From an uncultured Lachnospiraceae bacterium (GTDB lineage: Bacteria; Bacillota; Clostridia; Lachnospirales; Lachnospiraceae), in contig CAJUBP010000002.1 in assembly GCA_910584585.1 (NCBI GenBank), positions 62,001-126,000 on the forward strand: a stretch of DNA of 64,000 bases. The letters run 5' to 3'. The position numbers and the translations under genes were made by a program. This document shows positions 1 to 8,572 of this stretch, piece by piece; position 1 is the stretch's first letter, and each line of letters begins with the position of its first letter. The notes under the pieces are model-generated. The model did no database searches and was not told the origin of the DNA. It was given only the letters and a program-made list of their open reading frames with translations.

Positions 1-5
1 CAATG

Positions 6-34
6 TTGACAATAAGATAGCGGTGCTGTATAAT
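6..34 (+). promoter_or_regulatory. Consensus sigma-A promoter
   Basis: TTGACA at 6-11 and TATAAT at 29-34 with a 17-base spacer, a perfect match to the housekeeping consensus. Transcription should begin near position 41, just ahead of the hairpin at 49-80, and run into the secreted protein gene that starts at 231. Confidence 0.85.
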
Positions 35-48
35 GAGACTGGCAATTT

Positions 49-202
49 TTTACTGTGAAATCTAAAGCTTTCACAGTAAAGATGGCCATGCGGCCCGTAA
101 AAGGGCAGGCTGAGCAGACTGGACATTTACAGTGAAATCTAAAGCTTTCACAGTAAAGATGACCATGCGGCCTATGAAACGGCAGGCTGAGCAGGATGGA
201 TA
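49..202 (+). repeat. Two tandem copies of a 77-bp structured repeat
   Basis: Copy 1 is 49-125 and copy 2 is 126-202. Each opens with an inverted repeat; in copy 1 TTTACTGTGAAA (49-60) pairs perfectly with TTTCACAGTAAA (69-80), in copy 2 there is one mismatch. A GGCC-ATGC-GGCC palindrome and a third small hairpin follow. A diverged third copy lies at about 3766-3838, again just upstream of a gene. The repeats fill the 5' leader of the gene at 231. Copy 2 is open in frame with that gene, so a longer start at GTG 132 is formally possible but unlikely. Confidence 0.8.
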
Positions 203-230
203 TTTAGAAAGGAAAAGGTGGATCATGATT

Positions 231-1595
231 ATGAAAAAGAGAAGGTTATTGTCTCAAAGGCTATTAATGCCTGTTTTTGTATTAGCGCTGGTACTGGCGG
301 GAATGTTTTTTCAAAAGACTCAGACACTGGAAGCGGCCGAACTGGACGGCACAGCGACTGAGACAGTGAAGGCGGATGTCCCGGAAGATAATGAGTCAGT
401 GCAGGCGCCGGGCAAACCGGAGTCTTTGGAGGTGACCTGGAAAGGCGGAAAAGAAGTGGAACTTGCCTGGGAGGAAGCTTCCGACGCAACGAAATATTTG
501 GTATATCGTTCTTTTACCAGCAATTCCACTGGTTTTGCAGAGATTGGCGAGGCAGAAGAGACAAGTTACACGGATGAAGAAGCATCCCCGGGAAAGACCG
601 CGTATTACAAGGTGGTTGCTTATAACGATGATGTGGAGGGAGCCTCCAGCGATGTGAAGAGCGTCTATGTTATAAAAGCTCCTGCCAAGGTAAAGGCAAA
701 GGTTTCAAAGACTACAGTTACCGTTTCTTTTAAATCCTCCGCAAAAGCTTCAGGCTATGAAATCTGGTACAGAGAAGGCACCAAGGGCGGATTCAAAAAA
801 GCCGCTGCCCTGAAATCAGGCAAAACCGTGAAGAAGAAATTTAAAAGCATGAAGCCCGGCACATACTATTATAAAGTGAGAGCTTACGGAAAGAGCGGCG
901 GTGAGAGAGCTTATACGGATTATGGAAAGACTGTGAAAGCAAAAATAGCAGGCAGCACCATTGAAAATACAAAATCCCAGCTGACCATTGAGGCGGATGT
1001 GAAGCTTTCCGGAAAAGGAAGCGGCTACCATGCAAAGATTGTAATGGCTACGCCTAGTTCCGCAGTGTCTTTCGGCATTCAGTACGATGAACATGCAACG
1101 CCTCCCTATACAGGAAAAGCCATGGCGCTGATTGAGAATGTGGCTTCGAATGATCCGGGCGGCCAGAGGTATACAAGGCCCAGCAACAAATCCTTAAAAT
1201 TGAATAAGACCTATCACCTGATGATGACGGTTGATAAACAGGGAAATGGAGATGTATACCTGGATTACAAGAAAATCGGAAGTTTTTCCCAGCCTAATAT
1301 TGCGAAAGAACCCTGCTATTTAAGGATTGAAGCATGCGCAAGGTTAAACGGGGACAGCGTAAAAGCTACTTTTTCAAACATAAAATGCAAGTGGAATGGG
1401 AAATATGATTCCAGTAAGGTGTTAGGAAAATCCCTGCAGTGGGTAGAATTTAAGCAGAATCAAGGCTTGAAATATAAGTACAATAAAAAGAGCAATAACA
1501 TTGTGATCTCTGGAACAGTTCAGGGAGCCCATGGAGACTGGGACGTTGATTATAACGGCGTACAGGATATCCTTCAGTTCCAGGGACCCTATTAA
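231..1595 (+). CDS. Secreted protein with two FN3 domains and a LamG-like C-terminal domain
   Basis: About 454 residues. The N-terminus is a clear signal peptide (MKKRR followed by a hydrophobic stretch up to about residue 28). After a short acidic linker come two fibronectin type III-like modules (about residues 60-155 and 155-245; the YLVYR...YYKVVAY and YEIWYR...YYYKVRAY strand pairs are typical), then a jelly-roll domain resembling LamG/3-keto-disaccharide hydrolase folds (about 255-410). No catalytic residues or sorting signal could be assigned. ATG 231 is preferred because GGTGG at 217-221 sits nine bases upstream; ATG 225 and GTG 132 are in-frame alternatives. Its place ahead of polysaccharide genes suggests a secreted, possibly glycan-binding surface protein; the function is inferred. 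Confidence 0.8.
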   Translation: MKKRRLLSQRLLMPVFVLALVLAGMFFQKTQTLEAAELDGTATETVKADVPEDNESVQAPGKPESLEVTWKGGKEVELAWEEASDATKYLVYRSFTSNSTGFAEIGEAEETSYTDEEASPGKTAYYKVVAYNDDVEGASSDVKSVYVIKAPAKVKAKVSKTTVTVSFKSSAKASGYEIWYREGTKGGFKKAAALKSGKTVKKKFKSMKPGTYYYKVRAYGKSGGERAYTDYGKTVKAKIAGSTIENTKSQLTIEADVKLSGKGSGYHAKIVMATPSSAVSFGIQYDEHATPPYTGKAMALIENVASNDPGGQRYTRPSNKSLKLNKTYHLMMTVDKQGNGDVYLDYKKIGSFSQPNIAKEPCYLRIEACARLNGDSVKATFSNIKCKWNGKYDSSKVLGKSLQWVEFKQNQGLKYKYNKKSNNIVISGTVQGAHGDWDVDYNGVQDILQFQGPY

Positions 1596-1651
1596 AATGA
1601 AGATTTGAAGCCCTCTGGACAGAGACTGGACTGCTGGCGGCAGAGGGAAAG

Positions 1652-1745
1652 AAGGGGTTGTCGGAAAATGAAAATTACACATAATATACGGTTGGGATAC
1701 ATAACCGTATATAGTGGAAATCTGCCATTTCCCGACAGCCCTTTT
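1652..1745 (-). repeat. Long imperfect palindrome (MITE-like or terminator), copy A
   Basis: The arms of about 40 bases pair imperfectly; the inner ATATACGGTT / AACCGTATAT is perfect. The ends read GGGGTTGTCGG and CCCGACAGCCC followed by TTTT. The same sequence, in the opposite orientation, recurs at 10154-10254. It fills much of the 1596-1872 gap and could terminate transcription of the upstream gene. Confidence 0.7.
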
Positions 1746-1872
1746 CTAGAGCGAACAATTTGTATTTCGAGGCACAGGAAGGGGCGTACTGCCTTGATTT
1801 CCGTGCCCAAACAGAAAAAGTTCGCTATAATACTAGAAACAAAAATGGAACACAGAAAGGAAAGGTCACACA

Positions 1873-3738
1873 ATGGCAAAATCGCTGGTAGAAAAAGCGT
1901 TTCGTACCTGGAAAGAGGAAGGCGCTGCCGTATTTTATGACAAGACAAAAAATAAAATAAAAAATAAAATAAAAAGCTTAAGCGGACAAGAAACAGATAT
2001 AGCGGTGGAAATCTACAATGCCTGGATTGCCGCGAATGAGCGTGATATCCTGTCTGTGGAAGAGTTAGCCTATCAGCCGTTTTTTTCCGTGGTGATTCCG
2101 GTATATAATGTCGAGGATCAGATGCTGCGCGCATGTATTGATTCTGTATTGGGACAAACTTATAAAAATTTTGAGATTATCCTGGTAGATGACGCGTCCA
2201 CACAGGAATCTGTGCGCAAAACTCTTGGCAAATATGAGGGCAGGGATGGAATCACGATCATTTACCGCGAAGAAAACGGTAATATCTCCCGTGCCACCAA
2301 TGATGGAATCAAAGCGGCAAAAGGTGAGTTTGTAGCTTTATGTGACTGCGATGATTTGTACGCCCCCAATGCTCTGTATGAGATAGCAAAGAAATTAAAT
2401 GAAGACAGCTCTCTTGACTATATTTATACAGATGAAGACAAAATCAGCGAGGATGGAAAAGTCCGCCGGGATCCTTTCTTTAAGCCGGATTGGTCGCCGG
2501 AAACATTTATGTCATATATGTATACCTGCCATATTTCTGTTTTCCGGAGGACGGTTCTTGAAGAAGTTTCCGGGCTTCGGCCGGGATTTGAGGGATCCCA
2601 GGACTATGATCTGGTCTTGCGGGTCATGGAGAAAACCTCTCATATCGGACATGTTCCCAAGATTTTGTATCACTGGCGCATGCGCAAGGAATCTACCGCA
2701 AATGCCATGACAGCGAAGCCCTATGTGATGAACGCAACCAGTAAGGCAAAAGAAGAAGCGCTGGAACGCCGGGGGCAGACCGGAAGATTAACGCTGCTGC
2801 CGGAAATTTCACAATACCGTGTCACTTATCTTCCCCAGGGAAATCCTTCTGTTTCCATTATAATTCCTTCTAAGGATAATCCGGAAGTGCTCAAAATGTG
2901 CCTTAGCAGCATTTTACAGCATACAGATTATGAGAATTATGAAGTGGTGATTGTAGATAATGGAAGCAGTGAGGAAAATAAAAAGAAAATAGAAGATATG
3001 GTTCAGCAGGAGGAACAGGCGGGAACCATGAAAAATATCATATATTTCTATGAGCCGATGGAATTTAATTTTTCCAGGATGTGCAATATCGGCGCGGAGA
3101 AAGCCAGCGGGGAGTTTCTTTTGTTTTTAAATGACGATATTGAAATCAGCGAAGCGGTGAAACAGAATCCGAATCTTACGGAGCCGGTGGAACAGTGGCT
3201 GACTGTATTGACCGGCCAGGCCCAGGTGTCTTATACAGGCGCAGTGGGATGTAAGCTGTATTATCCGGGCGGCATTCAATTTCAGCATGCAGGCGTACTG
3301 AATCTGCCCATCGGGCCCGGCCACTGCCTGTATGGCATGGACGACGATCTCAATTATTATTACGGCAGGAATCTTCTGGACTACAACTTCTGTGCAGTCA
3401 CAGGCGCCTGCCTGATGGTGGAACGGAAAAAATTCGACGAGGCAGGCGGTTTTGACGAGGAGCTTGCGGTGGCCTATAATGATGTGGCGCTGTGTTTCCG
3501 CCTGCTGGAACTGGGATACCATAATGTACTCCGCAATGACGTTGCGCTGGTGCACCATGAATCTGTAAGCCGCGGCCTGGATCAAGCGTCGGAAGAAAAA
3601 GAAGAGCGCAGAAAATGTGAAATGAAAAAATTATATGAAAAGCATCCAAAGTTTTTGGGCGGCTATGATCCCTGTTACAATCCCAATCTGGTTCCGGATA
3701 AAGGAGATTTTTCTTTTAATATGACTCCCCGGGTATAA
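1873..3738 (+). CDS. Glycosyltransferase with two GT2 domains
   Basis: 621 residues with two GT-A fold family 2 domains. Domain 1 (about 70-290) opens with FSVVIPVYN and carries DDAS and the DCDD metal-binding motif; domain 2 (about 325-590) opens with SVSIIIPSKDN and carries VDNGSS and LNDD. Such tandem enzymes usually add two sugars or polymerise a disaccharide on the cytoplasmic face of the membrane. The basic N-terminus contains a KNKIKNKIK stretch encoded by an A-rich direct repeat at about 1945-1978. AAAGGAAAGG lies upstream of ATG 1873, and a possible -10 TATAAT is at 1826-1831 but without a convincing -35. It precedes an ABC exporter, so it probably builds part of the exported chain. 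The substrate cannot be read from sequence. Confidence 0.88.
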   Translation: MAKSLVEKAFRTWKEEGAAVFYDKTKNKIKNKIKSLSGQETDIAVEIYNAWIAANERDILSVEELAYQPFFSVVIPVYNVEDQMLRACIDSVLGQTYKNFEIILVDDASTQESVRKTLGKYEGRDGITIIYREENGNISRATNDGIKAAKGEFVALCDCDDLYAPNALYEIAKKLNEDSSLDYIYTDEDKISEDGKVRRDPFFKPDWSPETFMSYMYTCHISVFRRTVLEEVSGLRPGFEGSQDYDLVLRVMEKTSHIGHVPKILYHWRMRKESTANAMTAKPYVMNATSKAKEEALERRGQTGRLTLLPEISQYRVTYLPQGNPSVSIIIPSKDNPEVLKMCLSSILQHTDYENYEVVIVDNGSSEENKKKIEDMVQQEEQAGTMKNIIYFYEPMEFNFSRMCNIGAEKASGEFLLFLNDDIEISEAVKQNPNLTEPVEQWLTVLTGQAQVSYTGAVGCKLYYPGGIQFQHAGVLNLPIGPGHCLYGMDDDLNYYYGRNLLDYNFCAVTGACLMVERKKFDEAGGFDEELAVAYNDVALCFRLLELGYHNVLRNDVALVHHESVSRGLDQASEEKEERRKCEMKKLYEKHPKFLGGYDPCYNPNLVPDKGDFSFNMTPRV

Positions 3739-3765
3739 CAAAGATTTAGAAAAGGAACAGTATTA

Positions 3766-3838
3766 TTATGAAAGAGAAAGCTTTCACAGTATGGATGGCC
3801 ATGCGGCCCGCCGGACGGGAGGCTGAGCATGATGGGGT
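3766..3838 (+). repeat. Third, diverged copy of the leader repeat
   Basis: It shares AAAGCTTTCACAGTA, GGCCATGCGGCC and AGGCTGAGCA with the copies at 49-202. The third hairpin is kept by different bases (CCCG-CCGGA-CGGG here, GCCC-GTAAAA-GGGC in copy 1), so the pairing rather than the bases is conserved. It lies directly before the ABC permease gene. Confidence 0.7.
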
Positions 3839-3844
3839 TATTAT

Positions 3845-4678
3845 ATGGAGCGTAAATCAGAAAATATTATTTTGGAAATTATAAAGAACCGCAGTATGAT
3901 TAAAAACCTGGCAAAGAACGATTTTAAGACCAAATTCGCAGGCGCGTACCTGGGGATTATCTGGGCTTTTGTGCAGCCGGTGGTTACAGTGCTGATCTAT
4001 TGGTTTGTGTTTGACAAGGCAATGGGAATGGGAGCCCGGGCGGCTCTTCGGGGAGAGACGCCCCTGCCCTACGTTTTGTGGCTGGTGGCCGGCATTGTAC
4101 CCTGGTTCTTTTTCTCCGACTGCGTCAGCGCAGGGACAGTGGCCCTTGTGGAATACAGCTATTTAGTGAAGAAGGTCGTGTTCAACATTGACATTCTTCC
4201 GGTGGTGAAAGTAATTTCTTCCGTATTTGTGCACATTTTTTTTGTGGCGGTTGCAGTAGTGCTGTTTTTGCTTTTCGGCTATATGCCGGATATTTATGTT
4301 TTACAGGCGTTTTATTACAGTCTGGGGGTATTGGTTCTCGCCCTTGGCATTTCGTATCTGACCAGCGCGGTGTCGGTATTTTTTCCGGATGTGCGTCAGA
4401 TGGTGGGCATTGCTCTGCAGATTGGGGTTTGGATCACGCCGATTATGTGGAATATAGATGATATGAGGGCCAGCATACCAGATGCCCTGATGGTAATCTT
4501 AAAGTGCAATCCTCTGTATTATATCGTGATGGGATATCGGGAATCCTTCATTGATAAAGTATGGTTTTGGGAGCATCCGGGAATGACGCTTTATTTTTGG
4601 GGATTCACAGTCTTAATCTGCCTGCTGGGCGTTACGGTATTTAAACGCTTGAAAGTGCATTTTGCGGATGTGTTATAA
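3845..4678 (+). CDS. ABC-2 type polysaccharide/teichoic acid exporter permease
   Basis: 277 residues with about six membrane segments and the typical N-terminal stretch (DFKTKFAGAYLGIIWAFVQP) of TagG/Wzm permeases, where a cytoplasmic amphipathic helix leads into the first membrane helix. It would form the channel that moves an undecaprenyl-linked glycan across the membrane, with the ATPase at 4774 as partner. No strong ribosome binding site is visible before ATG 3845, although GATGGGG is close. The structured repeat at 3766-3838 fills the leader. The substrate is inferred from the neighbours, not from the permease itself. Confidence 0.9.
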   Translation: MERKSENIILEIIKNRSMIKNLAKNDFKTKFAGAYLGIIWAFVQPVVTVLIYWFVFDKAMGMGARAALRGETPLPYVLWLVAGIVPWFFFSDCVSAGTVALVEYSYLVKKVVFNIDILPVVKVISSVFVHIFFVAVAVVLFLLFGYMPDIYVLQAFYYSLGVLVLALGISYLTSAVSVFFPDVRQMVGIALQIGVWITPIMWNIDDMRASIPDALMVILKCNPLYYIVMGYRESFIDKVWFWEHPGMTLYFWGFTVLICLLGVTVFKRLKVHFADVL

Positions 4679-4773
4679 AGGACGGCGCCAGTTGTGATCC
4701 GCCTGCCCAAGAAAGCAGGGATGGGACAAGGCTAATTCTGAGGCGCGAAAGATTTCAATGGATGGAGAGAACT

Positions 4774-6054
4774 ATGCGGAAGATAGCGATTAAGGTGACC
4801 GAAGTCAGTAAAATTTATAAATTATATGATACGCCGGCTGCCCGGCTGAAAGACGCGCTGGGGCTTGCAAGAAAGCAGAATTACCGGGAACATGCGGCTC
4901 TGCATGATATCACCCTGGAAATAGAAAAGGGGGAGACCGTCGGCATTATAGGGACAAACGGTTCCGGCAAATCCACGCTCCTTAAGATTATTACAGGCGT
5001 CATCCGCCAGACAAAAGGGGAGGTGGAAGTGGACGGCAGAATTTCCGCGCTGCTGGAGTTAGGGGCCGGGTTCAATATGGAATATACGGGTATTGAAAAT
5101 GTCTACCTCCAGGGAAATATGATGGGATTTACCAAACAGGAGATCGAGGGGAAGATGGAATCTATCCTGGAATTTGCGGATATCGGAGATTTTGTCTATC
5201 AGCCGGTGAAGACTTATTCCAGCGGAATGTTTGTGCGTCTGGCCTTTGCGGTGGCAATCAATATTGAGCCGGAGGTTCTGATTGTGGATGAGGCATTGTC
5301 GGTGGGCGACGTGTTTTTCCAGGCCAAATGCTACCGCAAATTTGAAGAGTTTAAGAAGCAGGGAAAGACGATTTTATTTGTCAGCCACGACTTGAGCAGC
5401 ATCACGAAATACTGTGACAGGGCAGTTCTTCTGAATAAAGGGGTCAAGGTAATGGAAGGCACTCCCAAAGAGGCGGTGGATCGCTATAAGATGGCGCTGG
5501 TGGAGCAGGATGAAGCGGATCTCATGAAAAACGCGTCTTTATGGGTGTCTGGATCTGACAGCGGGAAGTGGAGGGAAAGGCTGCCCCTGAATCCGGATAC
5601 CCTGGAATACGGCGATAAAAAGGCAGAAATTGTGGATTTTGCCGTTGTAGATAAAACAGGAAAAATTACTAATATCATTGAGAAGGGCGATTTATTTACC
5701 ATTAAAATGAAGGTGCGGTTTGCAGAAGATGTAGCGGAGCCGGTGTTTGCATTTACCTTTAAGAACCTGATGGGGATTGAGATTACCGGGACAAACAGTA
5801 TGCTGGAGAAACAGGGCATGGAACCCCGGAAAGCAGGGGACGTACAGAGCATCGCGTTTACGCAGCGCATGATTCTGCAGGGCGGGGAATATCTGCTGTC
5901 CTTGGGATGTACAGGATTTGAGCATGAGGCATTTCAGGTGCATCACCGCCTGTATGACGTGTGCAGCCTGACCGTAATTTCAGATAAGAATACGGTGGGA
6001 TTTTTTGATATGGAATCTTCTGTATCAGTGGAAGGGGAAGAAAAGGATGCGTAA
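4774..6054 (+). CDS. ABC exporter ATPase with Wzt-type C-terminal domain
   Basis: About 426 residues. The nucleotide-binding domain (about 1-245) has Walker A GTNGSGKST, signature YSSGM and Walker B VLIVDEALSVGD, as in TagH/Wzt. The extra C-terminal domain (about 265-425, a predicted beta-sandwich) resembles the Wzt domain that binds the modified non-reducing end of a finished chain before export. That fits the methyltransferase/kinase-like gene that follows and overlaps by eight bases. Start: ATG 4774 follows GGAGAG with good spacing; ATG 4762 is an in-frame alternative adding four residues. The second exporter ATPase at 14474 lacks this extra domain, so the two transporters probably recognise cargo differently. 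Confidence 0.9.
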   Translation: MRKIAIKVTEVSKIYKLYDTPAARLKDALGLARKQNYREHAALHDITLEIEKGETVGIIGTNGSGKSTLLKIITGVIRQTKGEVEVDGRISALLELGAGFNMEYTGIENVYLQGNMMGFTKQEIEGKMESILEFADIGDFVYQPVKTYSSGMFVRLAFAVAINIEPEVLIVDEALSVGDVFFQAKCYRKFEEFKKQGKTILFVSHDLSSITKYCDRAVLLNKGVKVMEGTPKEAVDRYKMALVEQDEADLMKNASLWVSGSDSGKWRERLPLNPDTLEYGDKKAEIVDFAVVDKTGKITNIIEKGDLFTIKMKVRFAEDVAEPVFAFTFKNLMGIEITGTNSMLEKQGMEPRKAGDVQSIAFTQRMILQGGEYLLSLGCTGFEHEAFQVHHRLYDVCSLTVISDKNTVGFFDMESSVSVEGEEKDA

Positions 6055-8491
6055 AATTGGAAATGTTTGTTTGGATGAAACTTATTATCCGGGAGAGGAT
6101 TACTACAGCGACGGAGCCGTCGAAGAGCGGATTCTGAAATTGACAGAGGAGTACGAGGAAAGCGATTATCACAAAATTATTGTAAAAGAGCGGGATTGGG
6201 CGGTGATGTATCATCTGGCTCATGAACGCGGAAATATTTTATCCTGGTATCCCTTCCAGAAAGGGGCGAAAATTCTGGAAGTGGGTTCCGGCTGCGGGGC
6301 TGTTACGGGCGCGCTGGCTGCCCATGCAGGTTCGCTGACCTGTATTGACCTTTCTAAGAGGCGCAGTGAGATTAATGCTATGCGCAACCGGGAACGGGAT
6401 AACATTAAGATTTGCGTCGGAAATTTTCAGGATATTGAGAAAGGTTTAGAGAAGGATTTTGACTATGCCACCTTGATTGGCGTGTTTGAGTACGGCCAGG
6501 GATATATCGGCGGGGAGAAGCCTTACCATGAATTCCTGACTGCGATTATGGAACATATCAAGCCGGGCGGAACGCTTTTGCTGGCGATTGAAAATAAATT
6601 CGGGCTGAAATATTGGGCGGGATGCACCGAGGATCATGTGGGAAGAATGTTCGAGGGAATTGAAGGCTATCCCACTGCGGATGGAGTGCGTACCTTTACA
6701 AAGCCGGAGCTGATGCAGATTCTGGAAGAATGCGGCTGCACAGATTACAATTTTTACTATCCCCATCCCGATTATAAGCTTCCGCTGACCATCTATTCCG
6801 ATCATCATCTTCCACAAAAGGGAGGGCTGGCAGGGAATTTCTGCAATTTTGACCGTTCCCGTCTGGCTCTTATGGATGAGGGGCGGGCTTTTGACGAGAT
6901 TATAGAAAACGGGCTGTATGATCTGTATGCCAATTCCTTTTTTGTAGAAATCAGAAAGGCGCCAGTGCGGAATTCCTCTCACCCGGTTCCTGACAAGGCT
7001 TTCCACAGCCAGGAAACAGGAAAGGCGCCGGTGCAGAATTCCCCTGCGCAGGTAGTCTATGCTAAGTATTCCAATGGGCGGGGGCCAAAATTCGCAATTC
7101 AGACGCATATTAGTGAGAAAACCTGCGGTTTTCCCAGTACAGATAGCCATGGGGTCTGCCAGGCGGCAGATGACGCAGGAGGAAAATTTAATGAGAAAGT
7201 CTCCGGCATTTCCAGTACAGATAATGCAGGAGGGAAGCTTAGCGGGAAAGTCTCCGGCGTTTCCAGTACAGATAATGCAAAAGAAGAATTCAGCGGAAAC
7301 ATTCGGATATATAAAAAGGCAGAGTATGAGGAAGGGCATCCCCATATCCGCCATATTGCCCAGGCAGCCAAGAAGCTTCAGGCGCTTTGGGCGGAAAAAG
7401 GGATTTTTCAGGTGAACCGGTGCAGATTGGAGGAAGATAAAATTTACTTTGAATATCTGCAGGGGGTTACGTTGGAAGAAACTTTGGATCAGCTGCTGGA
7501 GCAGAAAAAACTGGAGCTGGTGATGGACAAAATCCAAAAAGCAGTAGACAGCATCCATTCCGCCGCTCCTCTTGTAGAATTTCACGCTGTGCCGGAATTT
7601 CAGCAGGTCTTTGGGGAAGTTGAGCTTCCGGCCGGGACTCAGGCGGTGGAAACTGCGGACATTGATATGATTTTTTCCAATCTTTTGCCGGCCGGGGAAG
7701 GAAAATATCATGTGCTGGATTACGAATGGACCTTTTTCTTTCCGGTTCCTGTGGGATTTATTGTGTACCGGGCGCTGCATTATTATCTGGAAGGGGCGTT
7801 TGGACGCAGGATTCTGGGAAACTACGTGAGTGAATACGCAAAGTTGCATCCAAAGCCAGGCTATGAAGGGGGAACCCCTCAGGAAACAGAGAATGATTTG
7901 GGCGGATTTTATGAATATTTCGGCGTCAGCAGAAAAATGCAGCGGATTTATACGGAAATGGAACAAAATTTCCAGAAATACATCAGCGGCGGCTATGCTT
8001 CCATCTTTGACCTTTACAATATTATGGGGAAGGCGGCTTTTCCGCTGAGGGGCATTATGCAGGAGGCGGAGCGCAGGCGGATGCAGGTATATCTGGATGC
8101 CGGGCGGGGATTTTCAGAGGAAAATTCTTACTTTATCGACCAGATCTTTCAGGATCATATGTGCTGTAAAATCTCATTGCCCAAAGGCACCAGGGGAGTT
8201 TCGATTGATCCGGCTTTCAGCGCTTGTATTTTAAGGGATATTCAGCTTAAGTGGGAAGACGGCGGTGCTGCGCCCTATGTGACTACTGGACTGGAAATCG
8301 GAGAGAACTGCTATTTATTTGACAATATAGACCCCAAAATTATTGTAGGAGAAATTCCGCAGGAGAGACGCCAGATAGAGGTTTCTTATAAAATCAGTAT
8401 TTTGGAAGGAAAGACAGCAGATTTGCTGATGGATAAGCTGAGTGGAAAGGGAAAGATTAAGGACAGGGTCCGAAAGCTGATAAGAGGATAA
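6047..8491 (+). CDS. Methyltransferase fused to kinase-like domain (WbdD-like chain terminator?)
   Basis: About 814 residues. The N-terminal part is a class I SAM methyltransferase (ILEVGSGCG, with the acidic residue at about 78). A second part resembles aminoglycoside-phosphotransferase/kinase folds: FEYLQG as hinge, then D540, N545 and D558 in DIDMIFSN and LDYEW, in the spacing of a catalytic loop and metal-binding loop. Between them, inserted in the presumed kinase N-lobe, lie two 17-residue repeats (about 382-415). The C-terminal 170 residues are unassigned. Methyltransferase plus kinase next to an ABC ATPase with a Wzt-type domain recalls WbdD of ABC-dependent O-antigen systems, which caps chains and marks them for export; that role is inferred here. 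ATG 6047 has AGGGGAAG upstream; ATG 6005 is possible but lies well inside the preceding gene. Confidence 0.75.
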   Translation: MRKIGNVCLDETYYPGEDYYSDGAVEERILKLTEEYEESDYHKIIVKERDWAVMYHLAHERGNILSWYPFQKGAKILEVGSGCGAVTGALAAHAGSLTCIDLSKRRSEINAMRNRERDNIKICVGNFQDIEKGLEKDFDYATLIGVFEYGQGYIGGEKPYHEFLTAIMEHIKPGGTLLLAIENKFGLKYWAGCTEDHVGRMFEGIEGYPTADGVRTFTKPELMQILEECGCTDYNFYYPHPDYKLPLTIYSDHHLPQKGGLAGNFCNFDRSRLALMDEGRAFDEIIENGLYDLYANSFFVEIRKAPVRNSSHPVPDKAFHSQETGKAPVQNSPAQVVYAKYSNGRGPKFAIQTHISEKTCGFPSTDSHGVCQAADDAGGKFNEKVSGISSTDNAGGKLSGKVSGVSSTDNAKEEFSGNIRIYKKAEYEEGHPHIRHIAQAAKKLQALWAEKGIFQVNRCRLEEDKIYFEYLQGVTLEETLDQLLEQKKLELVMDKIQKAVDSIHSAAPLVEFHAVPEFQQVFGEVELPAGTQAVETADIDMIFSNLLPAGEGKYHVLDYEWTFFFPVPVGFIVYRALHYYLEGAFGRRILGNYVSEYAKLHPKPGYEGGTPQETENDLGGFYEYFGVSRKMQRIYTEMEQNFQKYISGGYASIFDLYNIMGKAAFPLRGIMQEAERRRMQVYLDAGRGFSEENSYFIDQIFQDHMCCKISLPKGTRGVSIDPAFSACILRDIQLKWEDGGAAPYVTTGLEIGENCYLFDNIDPKIIVGEIPQERRQIEVSYKISILEGKTADLLMDKLSGKGKIKDRVRKLIRG
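7190..7291 (+). repeat. In-frame 51-bp tandem repeat inside the methyltransferase-kinase gene
   Basis: Two units, 7190-7240 and 7241-7291, each encode 17 residues of the pattern xxKVSGxSSTDNAxxxx; a more diverged copy lies just before (about 7110-7150). A separate short duplication, GGCGCC-GTGC-GAATTCC-like, occurs at about 6958-6985 and 7024-7045. All keep the reading frame, so the linker can change length without breaking the protein. Confidence 0.75.
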
Positions 8492-8506
8492 AGGCTTGGA
8501 GGGAAT

Positions 8507-8572
8507 ATGAAATTTTGTTTCGGGTGGTTTGCAGCTCTATTGGTTCGTTTTTATTCAAAGGAGAAGAGTTAA
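8507..8572 (+). CDS. Possible 21-residue leader peptide
   Basis: ATG 8507 follows GGAGGG (8498-8503), and the TAA stop at 8570-8572 abuts ATG 8573 of the next gene. The peptide is hydrophobic (MKFCFGWFAALLVRF...). The AAAGGAG that serves the next gene lies inside it, so it could couple translation. There is no homology evidence; it may be chance. Confidence 0.3.
   Translation: MKFCFGWFAALLVRFYSKEKS

Noticed and set aside
132..230. N-terminal extension of the first secreted protein
   Set aside because: It is made of the leader repeat, would precede the signal peptide, and the start at 231 has a proper ribosome binding site.
6446..7966. Minus-strand open frame of about 506 codons
   Set aside because: It lies wholly opposite the methyltransferase-kinase gene and encodes low-complexity sequence without a ribosome binding site.
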